A model generated the notes under the pieces. That model did no database searches. It worked only from the letters and a program-made list of their open reading frames with translations, and was not told the DNA's origin. The position numbers were made by a program, and so were the translations under genes. Source: Anaerolineales bacterium (GTDB lineage Bacteria; Chloroflexota; Anaerolineae; Anaerolineales; E44-bin32). Taken from it: a stretch of DNA of 64,000 nucleotides. The DNA lies in the NCBI GenBank assembly GCA_037382465.1, contig JARRPX010000023.1, forward strand, positions 1 to 64,000, given 5' to 3'. Position 1 is the stretch's first letter. Each line of letters starts with the position of its first letter. This document shows, one piece after another, positions 42,521 through 51,681 of the stretch.

Positions 42521-43585
42521 ATGGCACAAGCAACCCGTAAAGGTCTTTCTTTTCTAAACCGCTATTTAACCCTGTGGATCTTCCTGGCAATGGTCGTCGG
42601 CGTTGGAATCGGTTTCTTTTTCCCCGATACAGTGCAATCGTTCAACGTCGCGGTTTCCATCGGAACGACCAACATCCCGATCGCAATTGGTTTAATCTTG
42701 ATGATGTATCCACCGTTGGCCAAGGTGCATTACGACGAACTGGGCGATGTGTTCCGCAATTGGAAAATTCTTGTTTTGTCGCTGGTGCAGAACTGGGTAA
42801 TCGGACCCATTTTGATGTTCGTGCTGGCGATCATCTTCCTGCGCGGTTATCCCGAATACATGACGGGTTTGATCTTGATCGGACTTGCTCGATGCATTGC
42901 CATGGTGATCGTGTGGAACGAGCTGGCGAAAGGAGATACGGAATACGCCGCCGGACTGGTGGCATTCAACAGCATTTTCCAGGTCTTGTTTTACAGCATC
43001 TACGCGTACATATTTATTACCCTCTTGCCGACCTGGTTCGGAATGAGCGGCTCGATTGTCGACATCACGATCGGCCAGATTGCCAAGAGCGTGATCATCT
43101 ATCTGGGGATTCCCTTCATGGCGGGTTTCTTCACACGCTTGTTCCTCGTTCGATCGAAAGGCAAGGAATGGTACTACGCCGATTTCGTCCCCCGCATCAG
43201 TCCGCTGACACTGGCGGCACTGCTTTTCACGATCGTCGTCATGTTCAGCCTGAAGGGCGAGTTGATTGTGACGATCCCTGGTGACGTCGTGCGCATTGCC
43301 ATCCCGCTGCTCGTCTACTTTGTGCTGATGTTCCTGGTGAGCTTCTTCCTTGGTCATGCAATTGGTGCGGACTACAGCAAAACGACCACGCTTGCCTTCA
43401 CCGCGGCGAGCAACAACTTCGAGCTGGCGATCGCGGTGGCCGTGGCGGTCTTCGGCATCGGGTCGGGCGTGGCTTTTGCCGCGGTCATCGGCCCGCTGAT
43501 CGAAGTGCCGGTGATGATCGGATTGGTAAATGTTGCCTTCGCATTTCGACGCCGTTATTTTTCGGGTGATGGGACGTCCGTATAG
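42521..43585 (+). CDS. acr3: Acr3 arsenite efflux permease
   Basis: A 354-aa transporter with ten hydrophobic segments. It has the conserved Acr3 features [19 protein letters not shown], with the essential Cys in helix 4, and the [20 protein letters not shown] segment in helix 9. It exports arsenite. ATG 42521 has GGAGG upstream. Last gene of the operon, followed by a terminator hairpin. Confidence 0.95.
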   Translation: MAQATRKGLSFLNRYLTLWIFLAMVVGVGIGFFFPDTVQSFNVAVSIGTTNIPIAIGLILMMYPPLAKVHYDELGDVFRNWKILVLSLVQNWVIGPILMFVLAIIFLRGYPEYMTGLILIGLARCIAMVIVWNELAKGDTEYAAGLVAFNSIFQVLFYSIYAYIFITLLPTWFGMSGSIVDITIGQIAKSVIIYLGIPFMAGFFTRLFLVRSKGKEWYYADFVPRISPLTLAALLFTIVVMFSLKGELIVTIPGDVVRIAIPLLVYFVLMFLVSFFLGHAIGADYSKTTTLAFTAASNNFELAIAVAVAVFGIGSGVAFAAVIGPLIEVPVMIGLVNVAFAFRRRYFSGDGTSV

Positions 43586-43602
43586 TATGTGTTAATAGTT
43601 GG

Positions 43603-43632
43603 CCCGGATCGATCTGAATCTGGGTGTTTTTA
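43603..43632 (+). terminator. intrinsic terminator after acr3
   Basis: CCCGGAT pairs with ATCTGGG (one G-T pair) across an 8-base loop and is followed by TGTTTTTATT. It ends the arsenic operon, just before the convergent radical SAM gene. Confidence 0.7.
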
Positions 43633-43654
43633 TTACGATGGGCAATGGCAAATC

Positions 43655-44644
43655 CTAAATATGATCGTAGAATCCGCGCGGCTGTAGTTCGGGGAAGTCC
43701 CCCTGATCGACCAGATATCGACGCACGTCCACACAAAGGTGGCACTTGCCGGCATATCCGTCCGCAAGTGGCTCGTATCCGAATTCTTCACTGGCGTACT
43801 GGCAAAGCCCATATGGGCCCTTCGTGATGAGCGTTTCGATCAATGCGGGATAGCGTCCCGATCGAAAGTCCTCCCACACTTGCTGGAGATCGCGCCAACT
43901 GCCGATGGAGAGGCCACCGCAAAATCCTGAGATGTAGTTGCCGTAAAGATCGAAGTGCGAGTGGTGGGCATGGAGGATCTCGTTCGCACAGCGTGCATTC
44001 TCGAACGAATGCGCCGGGAAACTGGGCACCAGGTGCCCCAGGGCATATCCCGATCGTCCGCCAGAAATGATGCCGTAGCCCTGCCACAAGATCCGTCCCG
44101 CCTCTTCCCGGCCGAATTCCTGCTCGTAGTGCGAAAGCGGCAAGGGACGATCGACATCGTGACGCCGGATCATGTTCAAGTATTCCGCCTGGTAAACGAT
44201 CAAACCTCGCCCGCCGAACACCTCCATGACCGCCCGAATGGCGCGCAGCGTTCGGACCGGAGGGATCTTTTCGGCGTGAAAAGGCGAACAACTGATCAGC
44301 ACCGCTTGAAGCCCGGCCTCGCGCAGCATCCGAAAACGAGCGAATGTCTCCTCTTCATCTACGCACCAACTGGCGCTGGTTTCCACGTAACAGGCGATCC
44401 ATCGCGAGGCGGCCTCTCGAACGCCATGCAGCAGCAAGTCGAAATGGAGGAACGGTTCGCCGCCGGTGAGATGGACCTGGGGAGGCTGAGGCCAGTTGAC
44501 GACGGCGTCCAACGCAGCCGATAGCGTTTCTTCAGACATCGGCTCACGTTCCCAGCGCGGTCCACAGTTATACAGGCAGTGCTTGCAGGCGCTGTTACAG
44601 TGATAGCTGAGAATGATACCGACGTCTTGGGGCAGAAGTTCCAT
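43655..44644 (-). CDS. radical SAM protein
   Basis: A 329-aa radical SAM enzyme. The iron-sulfur motif CNSACKHC (CX3CX2C) is near residue 17, and HLTGGEPFL is the SAM-binding GGEP motif. Cys-rich segments at the C-terminal side (SGFCGGLSIG and GKCHLCVDV) could bind an auxiliary cluster, as in SPASM or Twitch domains. The reaction is unknown; the fold resembles peptide-modifying and cofactor-maturing enzymes. It is followed 3 bases upstream by the nitroreductase gene, with which it forms an operon. Confidence 0.88.
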   Translation of the reverse strand: MELLPQDVGIILSYHCNSACKHCLYNCGPRWEREPMSEETLSAALDAVVNWPQPPQVHLTGGEPFLHFDLLLHGVREAASRWIACYVETSASWCVDEEETFARFRMLREAGLQAVLISCSPFHAEKIPPVRTLRAIRAVMEVFGGRGLIVYQAEYLNMIRRHDVDRPLPLSHYEQEFGREEAGRILWQGYGIISGGRSGYALGHLVPSFPAHSFENARCANEILHAHHSHFDLYGNYISGFCGGLSIGSWRDLQQVWEDFRSGRYPALIETLITKGPYGLCQYASEEFGYEPLADGYAGKCHLCVDVRRYLVDQGDFPELQPRGFYDHI

Positions 44645-44647
44645 GGC

Positions 44648-45157
44648 TCACCAGGTCTCGTACCGCACGATATCTTCCAACGCCTTGCGCTCTTTCGGTT
44701 CCGGCGTATCCGCGGGGTATCCCAGCGTGGTGAATATCATCGGCTCGACACCCTGCGGCAAACCGAGGACCTCCCGCGCCGCTTGCGGATCGAAGGCGCC
44801 GATCCAACAGGTGCCCAATCCGAGCGACGTCGCCGCCAGAATTAGATGGTCCGTGGCGATGGTCACGTCCACCTCGGCGGTGTTGCGGCCGCCTTTCCCG
44901 ACGTAGGCTTCGGCCAGGACTCCACAGCCGCAGATGACGATTGGCGCCGAAACGAACCAATCGCGATCATATATGCGACGCAGCTCCTGTTCCCGTCCCG
45001 CGGTATGGATCACGACAAAACGAATCGGTTGATTGTTGGCCGCCGTCGGCGCCAGGCGCACGGCTTCCAGGACTTGCGCCAGCTTCTGATCTTCGACCGC
45101 TTGCGGTTTGTAGGCGCGGACGCTGTAGCGCTTGCGTGCGAGTTCCAAGAAATCCAC
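44648..45157 (-). CDS. nitroreductase-family flavoprotein
   Basis: A 169-aa FMN-dependent oxidoreductase with the N-terminal signature ARKRYSVRAYKPQAV, APTAANNQPIRFVV and the C-terminal GLGTCWIGAFDP region. It is short for the family but complete in motif order. GTG 45157 is chosen, with AAGGGAGAG upstream. It lies first in a pair with the radical SAM gene. Substrate unknown. Confidence 0.88.
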   Translation of the reverse strand: MDFLELARKRYSVRAYKPQAVEDQKLAQVLEAVRLAPTAANNQPIRFVVIHTAGREQELRRIYDRDWFVSAPIVICGCGVLAEAYVGKGGRNTAEVDVTIATDHLILAATSLGLGTCWIGAFDPQAAREVLGLPQGVEPMIFTTLGYPADTPEPKERKALEDIVRYETW

Positions 45158-45181
45158 AATTGCTCTCCCTTGCAAAATCCG

Positions 45182-46171
45182 TCAGCCCGATCCTGCAACT
45201 TCAATATCTCCGCTCTTTTCCTCTCGTACGCCTCGACGCCAAAGCCAGAACAGGAAGACGGCCAGGGCGACGCCGACCCACATCATGCCTGTGGCGTCGT
45301 CGACGCGGGTTTCGTCCAACTCCTGCAGCGGCGCCAGAATTGCAAAAAAAGCCAGCGCACCGCTGACGAGGCCCAGTTGATGCTTTTCAATCCACGCGCC
45401 ATTTCCGGAAAGAGCATGCACGATCCCGAAAACGGAACCCAGTGCGAGCAGCGTCGCCCCGATCGTGAGCCAAACCGGAATTCGCGTTACCGGGAAGATG
45501 TACAACAGGAAGTAATAGCATACGAAGGCTCCGAAACCGACCATACCGAACCAGAACGGATCTTTTACGGCGCCGCTGTGGTTCGTCAGCCACGTCGCAG
45601 GCATGCGTTTCGCCAACGAAATCAAGCCGAGCATGCACGAGATGGCAAGCAGGTACTGCAGCACCGGCGGCCGGTACGGCGTAAGCTGAAAGTATCCCAG
45701 AAGCGTCACTGCCAGAACCAAAGCAAAGAAGAAAAATCGTCCCCTCGATCCCAGCCAGGAATCGTGCTTGCGCTCCGGGAAGATATGCTCGACGAGAAAG
45801 ATGGGAATCGCGATGCTGACAACACTGTGATAGATCATTAGATCCAGACTCCACACCCAGTTGACGCCCGCCCAGCGTCCATACGTCCCCAGCAGGCCCA
45901 GATCCATCCAGTTCGGATCGAAAAAAGACTTGACCATCAAGCCTTCCTCCAGGATGCCGTATGCACATCCCAGGGTAAAGATCGTCGGCCAGCCTTTTCC
46001 CCAGCGAACGGCAAATTCGCGAATCAGAATGGCGCCACTGCCGTACAACGAAGCCAGCAGCAGCAATGCGCCGGGAGCAAAGAATTCCCGCGGCGGCGCA
46101 GAGCCGGATACCAACTCGCCGATGGTCGGAGACAGGAAAAAAAGCAGCAGGAGGGGCGCGAAACGCCGCAC
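45182..46171 (-). CDS. polytopic membrane protein of unknown function
   Basis: A 329-aa protein with about nine hydrophobic segments. No catalytic signature is recognised; GILEEGLMVKSFFDPNW carries acidic residues inside the membrane region that recall CAAX-protease-like membrane proteins, but the match is weak. GTG 46171 is chosen because AAAGGA lies just upstream; the open frame extends to 46231, overlapping the gene before it. Co-oriented with the ferredoxin-like gene upstream. Confidence 0.65.
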   Translation of the reverse strand: MRRFAPLLLLFFLSPTIGELVSGSAPPREFFAPGALLLLASLYGSGAILIREFAVRWGKGWPTIFTLGCAYGILEEGLMVKSFFDPNWMDLGLLGTYGRWAGVNWVWSLDLMIYHSVVSIAIPIFLVEHIFPERKHDSWLGSRGRFFFFALVLAVTLLGYFQLTPYRPPVLQYLLAISCMLGLISLAKRMPATWLTNHSGAVKDPFWFGMVGFGAFVCYYFLLYIFPVTRIPVWLTIGATLLALGSVFGIVHALSGNGAWIEKHQLGLVSGALAFFAILAPLQELDETRVDDATGMMWVGVALAVFLFWLWRRGVREEKSGDIEVAGSG

Positions 46172-46184
46172 GGCGTGAGTTCCT

Positions 46185-47246
46185 TTACAGCACGCCGCGC
46201 TCACGAGCCAACTGGAGCAACGTCCTTGCAAATGTAGTGGGAACCGGGGGCTGTTCCTCCTCCGGTTTGCGTTCCAACCGCATGCTCTCGGATGAACAGG
46301 TGGTCACGCACAACCCGCAGCCGATACAGCGGTCCAGGTCGATCACCGCGACTTCATCGACCACTTCGACGGCGCCCATCTGGCAGCGTTCGACGCAGTC
46401 GCCGCAGCCGATGCACAAATCGGGATCCGATACGGCGTAAAACGGGCTGGAGACCAGGCGCGCCGGCTGGGGTTGTTTGTTCAACGTTTTCAACACCTGG
46501 CAGCAGCATCCGCAACAGCAGCAGATATTTACAATGTGTTTGGAATTGCTCGGCTGCAGCACCAAGCCCGCCTCATCGGCCCGGTCGAGGATGTCCAGCG
46601 CTTCGTCCACCGTGATGTAGCGCCCCATCCCGTTTTCGACGTAGTAATCAGCGCCGCCGCCGAATACGAGGCAGGTTTCCAGCGGCCGGCCGCATCCCTC
46701 GCCCATCATGGTATGCTCGCGTCGACAGATGCAGGGCGCCACGGCTAACTTTTCCTGCCCGCGGACCAGCTCCGCGGCATGTTCGTGAGGCAGCACTTCA
46801 CGCGTCACCGAAACACTTTCGACCACGGGAATCGTTCTCAGTTGAGGCACCTTCTCCCAAACGTTTGCCTCGAACAGATAGGGCACGTACTCGTTGAAAT
46901 CGCGAATGAAGTCCACATCCAGATCGTTGACGTGATACTCCCACATACCGACCACGAACTGCGAAGCTGCGTAGAGGGGATTCCCCTCGCGGCGGTGACG
47001 GTAGAGCAGACCCTTCTTCGCCATCGATTCCAGGCGTTCGGCGCACAGCTCCGCGTCCATTCCGATCTTCTCCGAGATGACCTCGGGCGGCTGCGGGCGG
47101 AGGGTGAGATTGAGCGCCAACCGCGCTTCTTCCTCGTCAAACATCCTGCGTAAGATGCGCAGTTCCACGCCGGATTCGGTTTCGGGAAAACCGCCCGGCA
47201 ATTTGTCCAGGAAAGCCGCCAGTTGTTTGTAAATATCTTCAGCCAT
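46185..47246 (-). CDS. Cys-rich 4Fe-4S ferredoxin-domain protein
   Basis: A 353-aa protein. The N-terminal part (about residues 20-100) looks like a winged helix (ALNLTLRPQPPEVISEKIGM). The middle has CICRREH, and residues about 245-252 are the run CCCCGCCC. The C-terminus holds two classical 4Fe-4S motifs, CIGCGDCVERC and CIGCGLCVTTC. Related proteins occur in anaerobes beside oxidoreductases, with an unknown role in redox sensing or electron transfer. GAAGGAGAG precedes the ATG. A TetR regulator is divergent from it. Confidence 0.83.
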   Translation of the reverse strand: MAEDIYKQLAAFLDKLPGGFPETESGVELRILRRMFDEEEARLALNLTLRPQPPEVISEKIGMDAELCAERLESMAKKGLLYRHRREGNPLYAASQFVVGMWEYHVNDLDVDFIRDFNEYVPYLFEANVWEKVPQLRTIPVVESVSVTREVLPHEHAAELVRGQEKLAVAPCICRREHTMMGEGCGRPLETCLVFGGGADYYVENGMGRYITVDEALDILDRADEAGLVLQPSNSKHIVNICCCCGCCCQVLKTLNKQPQPARLVSSPFYAVSDPDLCIGCGDCVERCQMGAVEVVDEVAVIDLDRCIGCGLCVTTCSSESMRLERKPEEEQPPVPTTFARTLLQLARERGVL

Positions 47247-47508
47247 CGCATCTCTCCTTCGGTCACTTCAATCATTTACCCTATATCGATCCGTAGAAAC
47301 CGGTAACCAGATTGTAGAAGCCATAAGGATACCCGATCCGTATAGTGTACGTTTTATAACACCAAACGGGCAAGCGGGAAACAGAATTTCGGCCTGTTTT
47401 TGTCCATAAAAAACGTCAGACCAGCGTCAGGGCAGACCCAGGCTTGCGCCTCGGAGGGGTGTATAGTAAGGCGCGGTCGAAAACGGCTCCAGCGAGTGGA
47501 GGTGTGAA

Positions 47509-48114
47509 ATGCAGCAAGGGGTTCCCATTTCGGAAAGGATGAACCAGCGCCTCCGCGAGCGGTTTTTCCATCTGGCAACACAACAGTTCGTCAGCCAGGG
47601 ATACAAAAAGACTTCCTTCAAGGAACTCGCCCGCATTCTGGATATCGATCGTTCCACTTTACGCAGCTATTTCCCGGACAAAGAATCTTTCCTGCTCTAC
47701 TTCGTGGAGCAGGAGATGGCATGTACCGTTCAAGAGGCCGAACGGATGTCCTCCTCTAAACGGCCTGCCGCAGAAAGGCTCGCTCACATTCTGGACTACC
47801 TCTGGGCGTACCTCAACGAAAATCGAGATTTGACTTTCCTCACGGCGCGTATACTTCCCGCCTTGAGCGATTCATGCCAGGAACGCATCGCCTCCCGCCA
47901 GAGAAAATACGTTCAGATTCTTGAAAGAATCATTCGCCAGGGGATTAAGCGTGGAGAATTTCGCCGCGTAGACCCGCGCCTTGCCGCGGCCACTTTGTAC
48001 GACCTCGTCATGGCGCCCTTCACCGCCTGGCTGCTTTATGCCGACCGCGATGAGTATGAATGCGATCCCGGATCTCGCCTCGACATATTTCTGCAGGGCC
48101 TCCAGGCGGATTGA
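47509..48114 (+). CDS. TetR-family transcriptional regulator
   Basis: A 201-aa TetR regulator. The N-terminal DNA-binding domain is clear (FHLATQQFVSQGYKKTSFKELARILDIDRSTLRSYFPDKESF), followed by an all-helical ligand domain. Divergent from the ferredoxin-like gene across 262 bases, so it may control that gene and itself. GGAGGTG precedes the ATG. Confidence 0.9.
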   Translation: MQQGVPISERMNQRLRERFFHLATQQFVSQGYKKTSFKELARILDIDRSTLRSYFPDKESFLLYFVEQEMACTVQEAERMSSSKRPAAERLAHILDYLWAYLNENRDLTFLTARILPALSDSCQERIASRQRKYVQILERIIRQGIKRGEFRRVDPRLAAATLYDLVMAPFTAWLLYADRDEYECDPGSRLDIFLQGLQAD

Positions 48115-48129
48115 GAAGCTGAGGGGTGA

Positions 48130-48597
48130 TCAGGCCTTTCGCAAGCGGGTATCGAAGGGAAACGACTGCGGTTCGCCTACAGTGATTTTGTTGAAGTCTG
48201 TATGAAGGGGGTTGAAGAGGTACAGTTGCTCGATCGGCACGATCACGCTGGGAACGGAAAGTACCGCCGAGCGCCTTTCGTCCAACCAGCGATCGCCGAT
48301 CTCGCGCAGAGCCTGCGGGGCGGGATAGCTGCGCCAATCCTGCGGTAGATTTTTACCTTCGACCACTTCCTGCAGCGCATCATCAAATTCTACCTGGATG
48401 AGGACATAATCCGACATGATCACCACGAATTCGAGGTGTGCCAGAATCTCCAGCATCGCCAGTGAGGCATGTTCGGCAGTGTACACCACGGGCCGACCTG
48501 GGCTGTTCCAGCGCCCACCGTACAGGCGTGCGCCTTCCCCGCTGAACGCCCCCTCACGGAAATGCAGTTTGACGATTCGCCAGGAATGCAGCTTCAC
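48130..48597 (-). CDS. RES-domain toxin
   Basis: A 155-aa RES-domain protein. It shows the WRIVKLHFREGAFSGEGARLYGGRWNS start, a YTAEHASLAMLEILAH helix and a C-terminal VPSVIVPIEQLYLFNPLH region. The conserved Arg, Tyr, Glu and Ser of RES toxins are present. RES toxins degrade or modify NAD+ and stop growth. It overlaps the antitoxin gene by 4 bases and is convergent with tetR. Confidence 0.9.
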   Translation of the reverse strand: MKLHSWRIVKLHFREGAFSGEGARLYGGRWNSPGRPVVYTAEHASLAMLEILAHLEFVVIMSDYVLIQVEFDDALQEVVEGKNLPQDWRSYPAPQALREIGDRWLDERRSAVLSVPSVIVPIEQLYLFNPLHTDFNKITVGEPQSFPFDTRLRKA

Positions 48598-49064
48598 GAG
48601 AACACGCCGTGCTCGAGGCGTCCGATGAGCTTCTCGACCTCCCGCGCCCCGATTTCAGTGCGGGCCATATCCAGCGGCGTCTCTCCGCCAAGAGCACTAT
48701 TCTTCGCCCGCAACCATTTGAGCGCACCTTCGTGGTTCCCCTCGAAAAGCTCGAGCGAGGTGTGCAGCACGCGCGAGAATCGCAAGAGGCGTTCGGATTC
48801 GTCGGGAGGCAGTTTTCCCTCATGCTTGCGCCTTGAAAGCGTACGCCGAGGAATCTGCAGTAAATCTGCGAGTTCCGAAATCGACAACTCGAGCTGACCC
48901 TGCAGTTCCTCGAAAGCCTGATACGAAAAACCCTCTTCGATTTCGCCGATCAGCTCCAAGGTGTTGTTCGCATTAACACCCAACTTGCTCGCATAGGGAA
49001 TCGCTGCCGTGGTTTTGCGCTTCCTCGCGCCGCGCTTCTTCATCGAAGCTGCCTGGGTTGCCAT
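48594..49064 (-). CDS. Xre/MbcA/ParS-type antitoxin
   Basis: A 156-aa antitoxin. A helix-turn-helix (SISELADLLQIPRRTLSRRK) is followed by the MbcA/ParS toxin-binding domain (LHTSLELFEGNHEGALKWLRAKNSALGGETPLDMA), the standard partner of RES toxins. The basic N-terminus is longer than usual. ATG 49064 has AAAGGAAAG upstream. Expressed ahead of the toxin gene and probably self-regulating. Confidence 0.92.
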   Translation of the reverse strand: MATQAASMKKRGARKRKTTAAIPYASKLGVNANNTLELIGEIEEGFSYQAFEELQGQLELSISELADLLQIPRRTLSRRKHEGKLPPDESERLLRFSRVLHTSLELFEGNHEGALKWLRAKNSALGGETPLDMARTEIGAREVEKLIGRLEHGVFS

Positions 49065-49214
49065 GGCGATCTTTCCTTTCACCAGAACACGTTCGTGCCA
49101 TTTAGCCAAATTATACTGGCCATTTGGCTCGCGCGCAAGCGGTTGTACGAGGATGGGCGAGGTCGCTCGCAGGACTTGCGCTCACGGCAGGCTCAGCAGA
49201 AAATGGAGAGTACC

Positions 49215-49751
49215 ATGAAACGTCGTGGGCCGGATCGAACGACATTGTTCCTCATTGCGGTGGTCATCGCGCTTGCGGGCCTCGCATGGCTTCGCGGTGG
49301 CTTTCCCCTTCTCGTGGAAGGATTGTCCAACGGCGCAAGCGAACTGCAGCGGGTTACACCGCTGCTCTTGGCCGCCTTTCTCATCGCCGGATTGACCCAG
49401 GTGCTGGTCTCGCGCCAGGTCATCGAACGCTGGTTGGGTTCGCAATCCGGATGGCGCGGGATCCTCCTGGCATGCCTGGGCGGTGCGCTGATCCCCGGCG
49501 GGCCGTACGTGTACTACCCCATCGCCGGTTCCCTGCTGCATTCCGGCGCCGGGCTGGGCGTGTTGATCGCTTTCATCAGCGCCAAAAACTTGTGGTCGGT
49601 CACGCGCCTGCCTTACGAATTCGCTTTGTTGGGACCCCGCCTCACGTTGATCCGTTATGCCGCCACATTCATACTGCCGCCCATATTCGGTTTCGCCGCA
49701 GAGGCCCTCTTCGGGCCGAGAATCGAAAGCATTCGCGAGGCGATGCGATGA
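49215..49751 (+). CDS. half-size permease A (ArsP/DUF318-like)
   Basis: A 178-aa membrane protein with about five hydrophobic segments. The segment GALIPGGPYVYYPIAGSLLHSGAGLG matches the position of the CSC(T/S)-VIPLF-GAGLG motif in ArsP-like permeases, with PGGP in place of the Cys motif. It is half the length of a full permease. GGAGAG precedes ATG 49215. It overlaps the next gene, a related half, by ATGA. Confidence 0.7.
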   Translation: MKRRGPDRTTLFLIAVVIALAGLAWLRGGFPLLVEGLSNGASELQRVTPLLLAAFLIAGLTQVLVSRQVIERWLGSQSGWRGILLACLGGALIPGGPYVYYPIAGSLLHSGAGLGVLIAFISAKNLWSVTRLPYEFALLGPRLTLIRYAATFILPPIFGFAAEALFGPRIESIREAMR

Positions 49752-50236
49752 TTCAATCCACGCTGATCATGGTCGGGATCGCCCTGGCGATGTGGATCTA
49801 CGCTCACAGCCGCGACGATGACAGCGCCCGACGCGGGGTAAGTGTAGGCTGGCAGACGTTGAAACGAACACTGCTGCTTCTGCTGATCGCCTTCGCCATC
49901 GTCGGGTACGTCGAGGTGCTGGCCCCGCAGGATCTGGTCCGCACCTGGATCGGACCGAATTCCGGGTTGCGCGGCGTTTTGATCGGAACCATCGCCGGCA
50001 TGCTGCTCCCCGGAGGTCCCTACGTCGTTTTCCCGCTCATCGGCGCGCTCTACCAAAACGGCGCCGGACTCGGCCCCACGCTGGCGATGATCACCTCCTG
50101 GGCCGCCCTGGCCTTGTTGACCGTGTCTTTCGAACTGCCCTTCCTGGGATGGCGTTTCAGCGTGCTGCGTTTGAGCCTCGGGCTGTTCGCCCCCATCCTC
50201 GTCGGATTGTTGGGATGGCTCGCCTTCGCCGGATAA
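49748..50236 (+). CDS. half-size permease B (ArsP/DUF318-like)
   Basis: A 162-aa membrane protein related to the gene before it: GMLLPGGPYVVFPLIGALYQNGAGLG repeats the same motif. Together the two genes would rebuild the two-fold architecture of a full permease as a heterodimer. Translational coupling (ATGA) fits equal production. The substrate is unknown; absence of the Cys motif argues against arsenic. Confidence 0.7.
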   Translation: MIQSTLIMVGIALAMWIYAHSRDDDSARRGVSVGWQTLKRTLLLLLIAFAIVGYVEVLAPQDLVRTWIGPNSGLRGVLIGTIAGMLLPGGPYVVFPLIGALYQNGAGLGPTLAMITSWAALALLTVSFELPFLGWRFSVLRLSLGLFAPILVGLLGWLAFAG

Positions 50237-50413
50237 TGGACGACAGCCGCGGATATCCGGCCACTCGAACCCGCCACCGAAAAGGGCGAAGTGAAGAATC
50301 ATTTCTTCATTCCCTTCGCCGCGGCTTTCCGGTATTTCCAGATTTTCAGAGATCGAGTATTCTTACGAAACAACGCAAGTGGACGACGTCGTGATCGTTG
50401 AGAGGGAGCAGCT

Positions 50414-51100
50414 ATGCAAGCGATCGTGATCGCCACGAATCTGGATGAGAAAGAGATATTCACATTCCTGATCCGAAGAGCAGGATTGGCTGTTGCATCC
50501 AGTTCCGATTACCAACGCGTGCTGAAAAACTGGACCGACCACCCGGCGGACATCATCATCCTGGCTCTTCAGGAAGATATGGATCCCATCGCAATCGTGG
50601 AGCAAGTTCGCGACGTGACCCAAGTTCCACTCCTGCTGATCACGGAGCCACTCTCGGAGGACACCTTTTGTACGCTGCTGGAGAACAGCGTAGACGTTCT
50701 CCTCCAGCGCCCTCTCTCGCCTCGGATCCTGACCGCTCAGGTCCACTCGCTCTCTCGCCGCTCCGCCTCCGTACCCAGTTTCGTTCTGCCCAGTCTCGAG
50801 TTGGAGAACATCCTCCTGGATACATCCACACGGACCGTCAGCGTCCACGGCCAGGAACCCCGGCGCCTCACACAATTGGAATTCCGCCTGTTGTTCACTC
50901 TGATGACCAACCGCGGGCAAGTCGTCCCCACGGATATTATCATCGAACGCGTATGGGGTTACGCCGGAGAAGGGAATCACGATCTGGTACGCGGGTTGAT
51001 CAGTCGCCTGCGGCGGAAAATCGAATCCGGCACCGGCGAGCATGAATTCATTGAAACGATCGCCGGTGTTGGCTATCGCTTCATTGCGGAAACCCTCTAG
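50414..51100 (+). CDS. OmpR-family regulator with degenerate receiver domain
   Basis: A 228-aa protein. The C-terminal winged helix is a clear OmpR/PhoB DNA-binding domain (RRLTQLEFRLLFTLMTNRGQVV, then RVWGYAGEG and VGYRFIAE). The N-terminal domain has the receiver fold pattern, but the phosphoacceptor Asp is replaced by Ala (DIIILAL), the acidic pair at the first strand is missing and the conserved Lys before Pro is Arg. It therefore probably works without phosphorylation. No histidine kinase gene is adjacent. Confidence 0.85.
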   Translation: MQAIVIATNLDEKEIFTFLIRRAGLAVASSSDYQRVLKNWTDHPADIIILALQEDMDPIAIVEQVRDVTQVPLLLITEPLSEDTFCTLLENSVDVLLQRPLSPRILTAQVHSLSRRSASVPSFVLPSLELENILLDTSTRTVSVHGQEPRRLTQLEFRLLFTLMTNRGQVVPTDIIIERVWGYAGEGNHDLVRGLISRLRRKIESGTGEHEFIETIAGVGYRFIAETL

Positions 51101-51320
51101 ACAATCTCATCGGATCATTCTGGTAATGACTATCGGTTCTGTTGCTTCGTCAAGGCCATAACGACGAACCCTCATTCCGCAAATCTCAATCCACTCGTAC
51201 GGCTTCACCTGCCCTTCCCCTAAGTGAAATGCCGTAAAAGAAACCTGATTTCACATATGTTTAATGCAGCATTTGAATGACCTTTACACTGCCGTTGATT
51301 ACGCTTTGACCTCGAGATCG

Positions 51321-51542
51321 ATGATGAAGACGATGCAAGCTGATTGCCCAACGTGTTCCGAAGCCGTACGTTTGAGCGGAACGCCGATCATCGGACAACG
51401 AATCACATGCCCGAGGTGCCGCGACGAACTCGAGATAACCGATCTAACCCCGGTTCGCTTGATGAGCACATGCGGTGACATTCTGGAAAATCCGTCTTTT
51501 TCCTTTCGTCCCACATCTCCAAGAAACCGTCCGGGCAGATGA
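51321..51542 (+). CDS. LysW-like zinc-ribbon protein 1
   Basis: A protein of about 73 aa with CPTC and CPRC pairs spaced as in LysW (CX2C-X16-CX2C region), followed by DELEITDLTPVRL, the usual beta-strand and Pro segment. LysW is the carrier that holds amino groups during lysine or arginine biosynthesis through a C-terminal Glu. Here the EDWGE tail is absent, so the carrier role is uncertain. The start is uncertain (51321, 51324 or 51333). Confidence 0.65.
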   Translation: MMKTMQADCPTCSEAVRLSGTPIIGQRITCPRCRDELEITDLTPVRLMSTCGDILENPSFSFRPTSPRNRPGR

Positions 51543-51681
51543 TCTTACCAGTTGACTTGAACTTAACAACCGGCTCATCGACGGAGCATCAGCGTATCGG
51601 AAAGCAGCAGGGCGAGATATGCCACGTGAAGTAAATCTGCATTTTGCTTCACGGGCAGAATGGTTGGAAAGAAAAAATAGA

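Noticed and set aside
44846-45841. 331-codon plus-strand frame
   Set aside because: Antisense to the nitroreductase and membrane protein genes, without domain features; coding evidence favours the minus strand.
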